From positions 10,021-74,020 of the forward strand of contig CAMPJJ010000015.1 in NCBI GenBank assembly GCA_946886855.1: a stretch of 64,000 nt of DNA, written 5' to 3'. Position 1 is the stretch's first letter, and every line of letters begins with the position of its first letter. Both the position numbers and the translations under genes were made by a program. This DNA is from an uncultured Roseateles sp. (GTDB lineage: Bacteria; Pseudomonadota; Gammaproteobacteria; Burkholderiales; Burkholderiaceae). Positions 1 to 7,833 of the stretch are shown here, one piece after another. Under the pieces are notes generated by a model. The model was not told where the DNA came from. It made no database searches and saw only the letters and a list, made by a program, of their open reading frames with translations.

Positions 1-1923
1 CAGCTCGACGACCAGGCCGGCGACCTGCTGCGCAAGTCGCTGCAGGAGCGGGGCCTGTGCTTCCGCATGGGCGCGCAGACGGCGGCGCTGATCGGCGACG
101 AGGACGGCCTGCCGGAGGGGGAGGACCCGGCTGGCCGCCGGGTCCGGGCCGTCCGCTTCAAGGACGGCGAGGAGATCCCCGCCGACCTCGTCGTGATGGC
201 CGCCGGCATCCGCCCCAACACCGCGCTGGCGGAGAGCGCCGGTATCCACTGCCATCGCGGCATCGTCGTCACCGACACGCTGCAGACGGTCACCGATCCC
301 CGCGTGTATGCGGTCGGCGAATGCGCCGCGCACCGCGGCATCGCCTACGGCCTGGTCGCGCCGCTGTTCGAGCAGGGCAAGGTCTGCGCGAACCATCTGG
401 CGCAGTTCGGCATCGGCCGCTACCTCGGCAGCCAGACCAGCACCAAGCTGAAGGTCACCGGCATCGACCTGTTCTCGGCCGGCGACTTCATGGGCGGCGA
501 GGGCACCGAGGAGATCGTGATGAGCGATCCCTTCGCCGGCGTCTACAAGAAGCTCGTGATCAAGGACGACCAGCTCGTCGGCGCCTGCCTGTACGGCGAC
601 ACCGTCGACGGCAGCTGGTACTTCAAGCTGCTGCGCGAGGGCCGCAAGATCGGCGACATCCGCGACAAGCTGATGTTCGGCGAGAGCAACATCGGCGACG
701 TCGGCCACCAGGGCCACAACAAGGCGGCCGCGATGGCCGACAGCGACGAGGTCTGCGGCTGCAACGGCGTCACCAAGGGCGCCGTCTGCAAGGCGATCAA
801 GGAGAAGGGCCTGTTCACGCTGGAGGAGGTGCGCAAGCACACCAAGGCGAGCGCGAGCTGCGGCTCCTGCACCGGCCTGGTCGAGCAGCTGCTGATGTTC
901 ACGACGGGCGGCGACTATTCGTCGGCGCCGAGGAAGAAGGCGATCTGCGGCTGCACCGAACTGAGTCACCAGGAAGTGCGCGACGCCATCTTCAAGGACC
1001 ACCTCACCCGGCTGGACGACGTCTACGCGCGCCTGAACTGGAAGACGCCCAACGGCTGCGCGACCTGCCGGCCAGCGCTCAACTACTACCTGCTCTCGTC
1101 GTGGCCCAAGGAGGCCGTCGACGATCCGCAGTCGCGCTTCATCAACGAGCGCAGCCACGCCAATATCCAGAAGGACGGGACCTACTCGGTGATCCCGCGG
1201 ATGTGGGGCGGGGAGACGAGCGCCGATGAGCTGCGCCGGATCGCCGACGCCGTCGACAAGTACAAGATCCCCACCGTCAAGGTGACCGGCGGCCAGCGCA
1301 TCGACCTGCTGGGCGTGCGCAAGGAGGATCTGGTCGAGGTCTGGCGCGACATCGGGATGCCCAGCGGCCATGCCTATGCGAAGGCGCTGCGCACGGTGAA
1401 GACCTGCGTGGGGTCCGAATGGTGCCGCATGGGCACGCAGGACAGCACGCAGATGGGCAAGGACCTGGAGCGCGCGATGTGGCGGATGTATGCGCCGCAC
1501 AAGGTCAAGTTCGCCGTCAGCGGCTGCCCGCGCAACTGCGCCGAGGCCGGCATCAAGGACGTCGGCATCATCGGCGTGGACTCCGGCTGGGAGATGTACG
1601 TCGCGGGCAACGGCGGCATCAAGACCGAGGTGGCGCACTTCCTGGTCAAGCTCAAGACGGCCGAGGAAGTCATGGAATACACCGGCGCCTTCATGCAGCT
1701 CTACCGCAAGGAGGGCTGGTACCTCGAACGCACGGTGCACTACGTCAGCCGCGTCGGCCTGGACCACGTGAAGCGCCGCATCCTCGACGACGCCGAGGGG
1801 CGCAAGGCGCTGTGGGCGGAGCTGCAGTTCGCGCTCGACGGCGAGCCGGACCCGTGGTTCGAGTTCGCCAAGGCGCAGGTCGACGTGCGGCAGTTCGAGC
1901 CGGTCGCCACCGTTCAAGCGTGA
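1..1923 (+). CDS. nirB: Nitrite reductase [NAD(P)H] large subunit, 5'-truncated by the window
   Basis: Cytoplasmic siroheme enzyme that reduces nitrite to ammonium for nitrogen assimilation. Frame 1 is open from base 1, so the gene starts outside the window; 640 residues are visible. The visible part begins in the FAD/NAD-binding domain (end of the second Rossmann unit, GIRPNTA and a DPRVYAVGE motif). Two BFD-like [2Fe-2S] modules follow, with Cys pairs CGC and SCGSC near 750-870, then CGC and CATC. A ferredoxin-like half-domain precedes the siroheme/[4Fe-4S] ligands: CX5C with codons at 1405 and 1423, and CX3C at 1525 and 1537. nirD follows after 10 bases with an AGGAA Shine-Dalgarno, so the two subunits are co-transcribed. 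Family assignment is firm. Confidence 0.96.
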   Translation, partial: QLDDQAGDLLRKSLQERGLCFRMGAQTAALIGDEDGLPEGEDPAGRRVRAVRFKDGEEIPADLVVMAAGIRPNTALAESAGIHCHRGIVVTDTLQTVTDPRVYAVGECAAHRGIAYGLVAPLFEQGKVCANHLAQFGIGRYLGSQTSTKLKVTGIDLFSAGDFMGGEGTEEIVMSDPFAGVYKKLVIKDDQLVGACLYGDTVDGSWYFKLLREGRKIGDIRDKLMFGESNIGDVGHQGHNKAAAMADSDEVCGCNGVTKGAVCKAIKEKGLFTLEEVRKHTKASASCGSCTGLVEQLLMFTTGGDYSSAPRKKAICGCTELSHQEVRDAIFKDHLTRLDDVYARLNWKTPNGCATCRPALNYYLLSSWPKEAVDDPQSRFINERSHANIQKDGTYSVIPRMWGGETSADELRRIADAVDKYKIPTVKVTGGQRIDLLGVRKEDLVEVWRDIGMPSGHAYAKALRTVKTCVGSEWCRMGTQDSTQMGKDLERAMWRMYAPHKVKFAVSGCPRNCAEAGIKDVGIIGVDSGWEMYVAGNGGIKTEVAHFLVKLKTAEEVMEYTGAFMQLYRKEGWYLERTVHYVSRVGLDHVKRRILDDAEGRKALWAELQFALDGEPDPWFEFAKAQVDVRQFEPVATVQA

Positions 1924-1933
1924 GGAACATCCG

Positions 1934-2314
1934 ATGACGAACTGGATCTCCGTCTGCAACGTGGCCGACATCCCCGTGCTGGGCTCGCGACGCGTCGCCC
2001 GCGCCAAGGGGCCGCAGGTCGCGCTGTTCCGCACCGCCGACGATCGCGTGCATGCGCTGCTCGATCGTTGCCCCCACAAGGCGGGTCCGCTCAGCCAGGG
2101 CATCGTCTTCGGCAACGCGGTCGCATGTCCGCTGCACAACTGGACCATCGCGCTGGAGAGCGGCTGCGCCCGCGAGCCGGATGAAGGCCGCACGCCGGTG
2201 TTCCAGGTGAAGGTCGAGGACGGTGTCGTGCTGCTGGACCGCGACGAGCTGGACACCGTCGGCATCGATCTGCCGGCGGTGAAGGCCGGGCCCTGCACCC
2301 GTGTGGCCTGTTGA
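1934..2314 (+). CDS. nirD: Nitrite reductase [NAD(P)H] small subunit, Rieske-type
   Basis: 126-residue small partner of NirB. The protein is a single Rieske-like domain and keeps both ligand pairs, CPH (about residue 44) and CPLH (about residue 64). It should therefore be able to bind a [2Fe-2S] cluster, unlike some enterobacterial NirD proteins that lost the ligands. It lies between nirB (10-base gap) and the nitrate reductase gene, which makes this an assimilatory nir-nas operon. Length and composition are normal for the family. No separate promoter is visible. Confidence 0.94.
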   Translation: MTNWISVCNVADIPVLGSRRVARAKGPQVALFRTADDRVHALLDRCPHKAGPLSQGIVFGNAVACPLHNWTIALESGCAREPDEGRTPVFQVKVEDGVVLLDRDELDTVGIDLPAVKAGPCTRVAC

Positions 2315-2347
2315 GCGGTGGGACCGGTGGCTGAGCCGCTGTCATCG

Positions 2348-5326
2348 ATGAACCCGGACGTCCGCACCACGCGCTCCACCTGCCCATACTGCGGCGTGGG
2401 CTGCGGCGTGCTGATCGATGCGGCCGGCGAGGGCGCGCAGGCGCAGATCGTCGGCGTGCGCGGCGATCCGGATCATCCGGCCAACGTCGGCCGGCTCTGC
2501 ACCAAAGGGTCGACGCTGCACCTGACGGCCACGCCGCTGGTGCGCGCGCAGCAGCGGCTCCTGCAACCGGCCTGGCGGGCGACGCGCGAGGTGCCGCTCC
2601 AGCCGCTGGAGTGGGACACAACGACGCGGCAACTCGCCGATCGATTGCTGGCGATCCGCGCCGAGCATGGCCCGGACGCGATCGGCTTCTACATCTCGGG
2701 GCAGCTGCTGACCGAGGACTATCACGCGTTCAACAAGCTGGCGCGCGGGCTGATCGGCACCAACAACATCGACAGCAACTCGCGGCTGTGCATGAGCTCG
2801 GCGGTCGTGGGCTACAAGCAGTCGTTGGGGGCGGATGCGCCGCCCACCTGCTACGACGACCTGGAGCGGACGGACTGCCTGTTCATCGCCGGCGCCAACA
2901 CGGCGTGGGCGCATCCGATCCTGTTCCGCCGCATCGAGGCGGCGCGCGCCGCGCGGCCGGGGATGAAGATCATCGTCGTCGACCCGCGCCGCACCGAGAC
3001 CGCCGAGTTCGCCGATCTGCACCTGGCGCTGAAGCCGGGCAGCGATGTCGCGCTCTTCCACGGGATGCTGCACGCGGCGATCTGGGAGGGCTGGATAGCC
3101 GCTGCGTTCATCGAGCGACACACGAGCGGCTTCGACGCGCTGAAGGCCCTGGTGCGCAGGATGACGCCGGCGGAGTCGGCGCGGCTGACCGGGCTGAAGG
3201 AAGCGGACATCCTGCAGGCGGCGCAATGGTTCGCGCAGTCGCCGTCGACCTTGTCGCTGTATTGCATGGGCCTGAACCAGAGCAGCAGCGGCGCGGCGAA
3301 GAACACGGCGTTGATCAACCTGCATCTCGCGACGGGACAGATCGGCCGCGCGGGCGCGGGGCCGTTCTCGTTGACGGGTCAGCCCAATGCGATGGGCGGC
3401 CGCGAGAGCGGCGGCATGGCGACGCTGCTGCCCGGCCATCGCGACCCGGGCAATGCGGCGCATCGCGCGGAGGTCGCTGCGATGTGGGGCGTGGACGCGC
3501 TGCCGGAGCGGCCGGGGAAGACGGCGGTCGAGCTCTTCGAGGCGGCGGCGCGGGGCGACCTCAAGGCGCTCTGGATCGCGTGCACGAACCCGGCGCAGTC
3601 CATGCCTGATCAGGCGCTGGTGCGCGCGGCGCTGGCGCGCTGCGAGCTGGTGATCCTGCAGGAGGCCTTCGCGGGCACGGCGACGGCGGCATTCGCCGAC
3701 GTGGTGCTGCCTGCGGCGACCTGGGCGGAGAAGGACGGCACGGTCACCAACAGCGAGCGGTGCATCAGCCGCGTACGCGCGGCGCTGCCGCCGGCCGGCG
3801 AGTCGCGTGCCGACTGGCGCATCGTGCGGGACGTGGCGCAGCGCATCGAGGCGGCGCTGCGGCCGGAACTGCCGTCGCTCTTCGCCTGGGAGCGTGAGGA
3901 GCAGCTCTGGCTGGAGCATCGCGAGGCGACGCTCGGGCGGGACCTCGACATCGGCGGCCTGAGCTACCCGATGCTGGAGGCGGCGCCGCGGCAGTGGCCC
4001 TGGCCCGCAGGCGCGAAGGCCGCGAAGGCGCGGCTCTACGAGGACGGTGAGTTCGCTCACGCGGACGGACGTGCCCGCTTCATCACGAAGCCCTTCATGG
4101 CGACTGCGGAGGTGCAGGACGCGAAGTTTCCGCTGGCGCTGAGCACGGGCCGGCTGCGCGACCAGTGGCACGGCATGAGCCGCAGCGGCACCGTCGCCAG
4201 GCTCTTTGCCGGGGAGCCGGGGCCGGCGCTGACGATGCACCCGCAGGACATCGATCGACGCGGGCTGAAGGCGGGCGCGCTGGTGCGCGTGCGCTCCCGG
4301 CGCGGTGAGGCGATCGTGCCGCTGCGCGCGGACGACAGCGTCGGCGCGCAGCAGGCCTGGTTGCCGATGCACTGGGGCAGCGAGTTCCTCGGCGGGCGAG
4401 GGCTTTCCGGGGTCAACGCGCTCACGCAGTCGACGTACTGCCCCGATGCGCGGCAGCCGGAACTGAAGTTCACGGCGGTGGCGGTCGAGACGGTCGACTT
4501 GCCGTGGCGGATCTTCGGCGCCGCGTGGGTTCGTGCCGGCGAGGGCGCCGCGCTGCGCAGCCAGCTCCGTGCGTTGATGGCGGAGGCGGACTACGCCTGC
4601 TGCCTGCCAGGGCCGGCGCAGGAGACGCAGGGCGCTCAGGAAGGGCAAGAAGGGCAAGAAGGGCAAGAAGGGCCGGGAGGGCGTAGCGCATTGGTGGGCT
4701 GGAGTCTGGAGCTCGCCTTCGCGGAACCACCGCCGGCAGCGGTCGTCCAGGCGCTGGCCGCCATGCTGCAACTGAACGGTGTTGGCGTGCTGCGTTATGC
4801 CGACGGACGCCGCGGACGCAGCCGAGCCTTGCGGCTGGATGGCGAAGGCGCGGACGCCAGGTTGCAGGCGCTGATGCGCGTCGGCGAGGGCAGCGAGGCC
4901 GCGTGGCTCGATGCCCTCTGGCGCGAGCGCGCACCGGTCGCCCCGTTCGGACGGCGCCTGCTGGCGCCCGACGCGGAGCAGCCCGCTGCGGCGCTCAGTC
5001 CGCAGATCTGCAATTGCTTCAACGTGCGCGAGGACGCGATCGCCGCGTGCCTCCGCGACCAGCCGGACGGGACGTTCGAGGATCGCCTCGCCGCCTTGCA
5101 AGGCGAGTTGCGCTGCGGCACGCAGTGCGGCTCCTGCCTGCCGGCGCTGAGGCGCCTCGTGCACACCACGGCATCGGCGACAACGATGAGCACGACGACG
5201 GCGGTCACGGCAACGACGGCCACGACAACGGCCACGACAACGACCACGACAACGACAACGACCACGACAACGTCGCCGCCGATCCAGGTCATGCCTGTCT
5301 CGAACGAAGTGAAGGAACCGACATGA
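2348..5326 (+). CDS. nasA: Assimilatory nitrate reductase catalytic subunit (molybdopterin, [4Fe-4S], C-terminal BFD-like domain)
   Basis: Reduces nitrate to nitrite with a bis-MGD molybdenum cofactor in the cytoplasm. The N-terminus carries the [4Fe-4S] motif CPYCGVGCGV, followed by the molybdopterin oxidoreductase and the dinucleotide-binding domain (LSTGRLRDQWHG). A BFD-like [2Fe-2S] domain near the C-terminus has CNC and CGTQCGSC. This layout fits NasA-type enzymes that take electrons from a partner reductase. I chose the ATG at 2348 because family members start just before the cluster motif; a GTG at 2318 is in frame and also possible. Two oddities are an acidic Glu-Gly-Gln repeat (4640-4673) between the catalytic and BFD regions and a Thr-rich low-complexity tail (about residues 940-975). 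The stop overlaps the cobA start (ATGA). Confidence 0.93.
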   Translation: MNPDVRTTRSTCPYCGVGCGVLIDAAGEGAQAQIVGVRGDPDHPANVGRLCTKGSTLHLTATPLVRAQQRLLQPAWRATREVPLQPLEWDTTTRQLADRLLAIRAEHGPDAIGFYISGQLLTEDYHAFNKLARGLIGTNNIDSNSRLCMSSAVVGYKQSLGADAPPTCYDDLERTDCLFIAGANTAWAHPILFRRIEAARAARPGMKIIVVDPRRTETAEFADLHLALKPGSDVALFHGMLHAAIWEGWIAAAFIERHTSGFDALKALVRRMTPAESARLTGLKEADILQAAQWFAQSPSTLSLYCMGLNQSSSGAAKNTALINLHLATGQIGRAGAGPFSLTGQPNAMGGRESGGMATLLPGHRDPGNAAHRAEVAAMWGVDALPERPGKTAVELFEAAARGDLKALWIACTNPAQSMPDQALVRAALARCELVILQEAFAGTATAAFADVVLPAATWAEKDGTVTNSERCISRVRAALPPAGESRADWRIVRDVAQRIEAALRPELPSLFAWEREEQLWLEHREATLGRDLDIGGLSYPMLEAAPRQWPWPAGAKAAKARLYEDGEFAHADGRARFITKPFMATAEVQDAKFPLALSTGRLRDQWHGMSRSGTVARLFAGEPGPALTMHPQDIDRRGLKAGALVRVRSRRGEAIVPLRADDSVGAQQAWLPMHWGSEFLGGRGLSGVNALTQSTYCPDARQPELKFTAVAVETVDLPWRIFGAAWVRAGEGAALRSQLRALMAEADYACCLPGPAQETQGAQEGQEGQEGQEGPGGRSALVGWSLELAFAEPPPAAVVQALAAMLQLNGVGVLRYADGRRGRSRALRLDGEGADARLQALMRVGEGSEAAWLDALWRERAPVAPFGRRLLAPDAEQPAAALSPQICNCFNVREDAIAACLRDQPDGTFEDRLAALQGELRCGTQCGSCLPALRRLVHTTASATTMSTTTAVTATTATTTATTTTTTTTTTTTTSPPIQVMPVSNEVKEPT
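4640..4673 (+). repeat. 9-base tandem repeat inside nasA
   Basis: About 3.8 copies of GAAGGGCAA. The unit length is a multiple of three and reads as repeated Glu-Gly-Gln in the nasA frame. It falls in the linker between the molybdopterin domains and the C-terminal Fe-S domain, where length change should be tolerated. Confidence 0.8.
5191..5272 (+). repeat. ACR-rich low-complexity tract encoding the Thr-rich tail of nasA
   Basis: About 80 bases built almost only of CACGAC, AACGAC and ACGGC words. In the nasA frame it gives a run of mostly Thr with a few Ala and Val. In the cobA frame the same bases would read Asp/His/Asn-rich, and that frame is open from 4903, upstream of the chosen cobA start. 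The tract lies after the last Fe-S ligand, so the tail is probably a disordered extension. Confidence 0.7.
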
Positions 5327-6243
5327 GCCCGCTCGATGCCAGCCCGACCGACAGCCTGATCGGCCCCACGATCGCCCGCCCGCCGTGTGTTTCCCTCGTC
5401 GGCGCGGGGCCGGGTGATCCGGAACTGCTCACGGTCAAGGCGCTCAAGCGGCTGCAGCAGGCGGAGGTCGTGCTGACGGACGATCTCGTCGACAAGCGCG
5501 TGCTGGCGTGTCTGCCGGCCTCCGCGCGCGTATTGCACGTGGGCAAGCGCGGCGGCTGCGTGTCGACGGAGCAGCGCTTCATCCACGAGCTGATGATCCG
5601 CGAGGCCAGGGCCGGCGCGCGCGTGGTGCGACTGAAGGGAGGAGATCCGTTCGTCTTCGGACGCGGCGGCGAAGAAGTCGATGCGCTTCGCGAGGCGGGG
5701 ATCGAGGTCGAGGTGGTCAATGGCTTGTCCGCCGGGCTGGCGGCGGCGGCCTCGGTCGGTGTCCCGGTCACGGACCGGCGCTGCACGCCGGGCGTGGCCT
5801 TCGTGACCGGGCACAGCGGAGAACACGGTGTCGCGCCGGATTGGGCGGCGCTGGCGCGCAGCCGGCTCACGCTCGTGGTGTACATGGGGTTGACGCGCGC
5901 CGCGGTGATCGCACAGTCATTGCAGGACGGTGGCCTGGCCGCGGAGACGCCAGCGGTCATCGTGAGCGCGGCCCACACGCCGCGTCAGCGCGAGTGCTTC
6001 ACGACGCTCGCCGATCTGCCCGCCGCGATCGAGCGCGAGGGACTGCCGAGCCCGGCGCTGCTGGTCATCGGCGAGGTGGTGGCGCTGTCGCCGCAGTGGC
6101 GGGCAGATCTGGGCCTTGAGGGTTCGACGTCGGCCGCGGATGAAGCGGCGGCTGCGGCCGTCAGTGACGCAGCGGCCGCGATGACCGATGACATCGATGA
6201 TGTCGATGAGTCACGCGTCGCCGCGCGCTTCCAGGCGGCGTAG
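5323..6243 (+). CDS. cobA: Uroporphyrinogen-III C-methyltransferase
   Basis: 306 residues. SAM-dependent methylation of uroporphyrinogen III to precorrin-2, the first step toward siroheme, the cofactor of NirB. The family signature VSLVGAGPGDPELLTVKA is near the N-terminus. LKGGDPFVFGRGGEE and the VVYMG segment follow. There is no CysG oxidase/chelatase domain, so this is the short single-domain SUMT; the remaining siroheme steps must be done elsewhere. The start overlaps the nasA stop (ATGA) with GAAGGAA upstream. The last about 35 residues are Ala/Asp-rich. The 3' end overlaps the convergent MFS gene by 33 bases. Confidence 0.93.
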   Translation: MSPLDASPTDSLIGPTIARPPCVSLVGAGPGDPELLTVKALKRLQQAEVVLTDDLVDKRVLACLPASARVLHVGKRGGCVSTEQRFIHELMIREARAGARVVRLKGGDPFVFGRGGEEVDALREAGIEVEVVNGLSAGLAAAASVGVPVTDRRCTPGVAFVTGHSGEHGVAPDWAALARSRLTLVVYMGLTRAAVIAQSLQDGGLAAETPAVIVSAAHTPRQRECFTTLADLPAAIEREGLPSPALLVIGEVVALSPQWRADLGLEGSTSAADEAAAAAVSDAAAAMTDDIDDVDESRVAARFQAA

Positions 6244-7398
6244 TCTGAGCATGATCAGCATGCCGACGGTGAGCACGGCGGCGGTCAGCCAGAGCGACGC
6301 CCGGTAGCTGCCGCTGGCCTGCGCCATCGCGCCTGCGAGCGCCGGTGCGGTGACCTGAGCGACGCCGTAGCTCAGGGTGAGACGCGCCATCGCCTTGCCG
6401 GGATTGCCGGGCGAGCGCCGTCCCACGAGCGCGAGCGTGAGGCTCACGAGCCCGATGAAGGTCGCCCCGTAGAGCAGCGCGCCGGTGAGCGCGGCGGCGA
6501 GGCCGCCGGACAGCATGGGCAGGACGACGGAGACGATCTGCAGCGCGAAGGCGGCGAGCAGCGCGTTGAGATCGCCGAAGCGGCGCGCCACGCGGTCCCA
6601 CAGGAACACGGCCGGCGTGGCGGCGAGCCCGACCAGCAGCCACGCCCAGGGGCCCTGACCGTGAAGCAGCGGCTGACGCTCGACGATGGTCACGGTGAAC
6701 GTGGCGCTGATGACGAAGCCCCAGCCGGCGCAGAAGTAGCCCGCGATCATCCAGCGCATCCAGCGGCCGCTGGGCGCGCCGGCGGCGAGTGTGGCGGTCG
6801 CGGGGGGCGGGACGGGCGGACGCCACCACCAGGTGATCGCGAGCAACGGCACGCCGATGGCGACGAAGCCCCACCAATGGCCGGCCCAGTCGAGCGCGAG
6901 CCGGTCCATCGCCATCGCGCCGATCGCGGAGACGACGATGCCCAGGCCGAGACCCATGAAGTGGATGCCGAGCTCCGGGCGTCTGCCGGCGCGCATCAGG
7001 AAGCCCAGCACGAGGCCGGAGCCCAGCAGCATGCCGGCGGCGCCGCTGAGTCCGCCGAGGTAGCGGGAGACGGCCCACAGTACGAGGTTGGGCGCGAGGG
7101 GCATCATCGCGGTGGCGACGAGCCCGAGCAGCATGCCCCAGAAGTACAGCCGCGAGCGCCAGCGCGGATCGTCGATGAGCGCGGCGAGGACGGCGCCGCT
7201 CATGTAGCCGGCGTAGTTGACGGCGGCGAGCGTGCCGCTCATCGCGTCGCCGAGCGCGGCCTGCTGCTGCATCAGCGGCAGCACCGGCGTGTAGGCGAAG
7301 CGCGCCAGGCCGATGCTCAGGATCAGGCCGGCGATGCCGCCGGTGGAGACTTGCCAGGGCTGGAGGCTTTCCGTGGGAGGCGTGGCGATCGGATTCAT
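6211..7398 (-). CDS. MFS transporter, YbfB/YjiJ family
   Basis: 395 residues with about 12 hydrophobic segments. The N-terminal pattern GLILSIGLARFAYTPVLPLM and the early loop LAAVNYAGYMSGAV are typical of the YbfB/YjiJ group of the major facilitator superfamily. Substrate is unknown for the group and cannot be inferred here. The gene converges on cobA and its 3' end overlaps it by 33 bases. A parD/parE remnant lies just upstream on the same strand. No regulator is adjacent. Confidence 0.88.
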   Translation of the reverse strand: MNPIATPPTESLQPWQVSTGGIAGLILSIGLARFAYTPVLPLMQQQAALGDAMSGTLAAVNYAGYMSGAVLAALIDDPRWRSRLYFWGMLLGLVATAMMPLAPNLVLWAVSRYLGGLSGAAGMLLGSGLVLGFLMRAGRRPELGIHFMGLGLGIVVSAIGAMAMDRLALDWAGHWWGFVAIGVPLLAITWWWRPPVPPPATATLAAGAPSGRWMRWMIAGYFCAGWGFVISATFTVTIVERQPLLHGQGPWAWLLVGLAATPAVFLWDRVARRFGDLNALLAAFALQIVSVVLPMLSGGLAAALTGALLYGATFIGLVSLTLALVGRRSPGNPGKAMARLTLSYGVAQVTAPALAGAMAQASGSYRASLWLTAAVLTVGMLIMLRLRRLEARGDA

Positions 7399-7406
7399 GG
7401 GCGACC

Positions 7407-7669
7407 TCAGCGATCCGTGAGCCGCCGAGGGATGGCGCGCATGCCGTGAATCACGCGCAGTACGCGAACATCGTCGCGGTGTTCGGTGTAGAACATCAGG
7501 TGGGGGAGACGCGTCATGTAGTACTCGGCGACGTCCCGGCCTGGCGATCCATCTCCATGCCGAGCAATTCGGAAAGGTAATCGTTGCTGGACTCGAAGCC
7601 GCCGCGCTGGACCTGAGGGTCGATGAACGCGATCTGTGCCTCGGTCAGCGAGAAGGACTGGGTCGGCAT
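7407..7669 (-). pseudogene. Collapsed parD-parE toxin-antitoxin remnant
   Basis: On the minus strand an ATG at 7669 opens a 51-residue ParD-like protein. Its first about 38 residues look like the ribbon-helix-helix antitoxin (FSLTEAQIAFIDPQV, then GGFESSNDYLSELL). It lacks the usual ParD C-terminal half and ends at 7514 in unrelated residues. Overlapping it in another frame, from about 7548 to the stop at 7407-7409, is a fragment that matches the last third of a ParE/RelE-fold toxin: AEYYMTRLPHLMFYTEHRDD, then RVLRVIHGMRAIP. The toxin start and N-terminal two thirds are missing. The simplest reading is a deletion that joined the 5' half of parD to the 3' third of parE. The short antitoxin could still be expressed; active toxin is not expected. 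Confidence 0.65.
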
Positions 7670-7800
7670 GAGGGGATCCTGCAATGACGGCTGAGAAGTG
7701 TGGCTGTGATGAGATAACGGGGCCATGAGCAAGCCTTCAAAGCGAAGGAGGCGGTCAGCCTACGCCCGGCGCGCTCGTCGAAAACCCATTCCCAAAGCAA

Positions 7801-7825
7801 AACGACCTCTATTCAAGAGGTCGTT
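7801..7825 (-). terminator. Rho-independent terminator after the chemoreceptor gene
   Basis: A perfect 10-base stem (AACGACCTCT and its complement) with a 5-base loop lies 8 bases past the chemoreceptor stop. On the minus strand it is followed by TTTTGCTTT. It reads most naturally as the terminator of the gene at 7834-9711. Confidence 0.8.
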
Positions 7826-7833
7826 GCGCGAGA

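Noticed and set aside
2342..5164. Long minus-strand open frame opposite nasA
   Set aside because: High GC removes stop codons. The frame is Arg-rich, has no motif and opposes a clear nasA gene.
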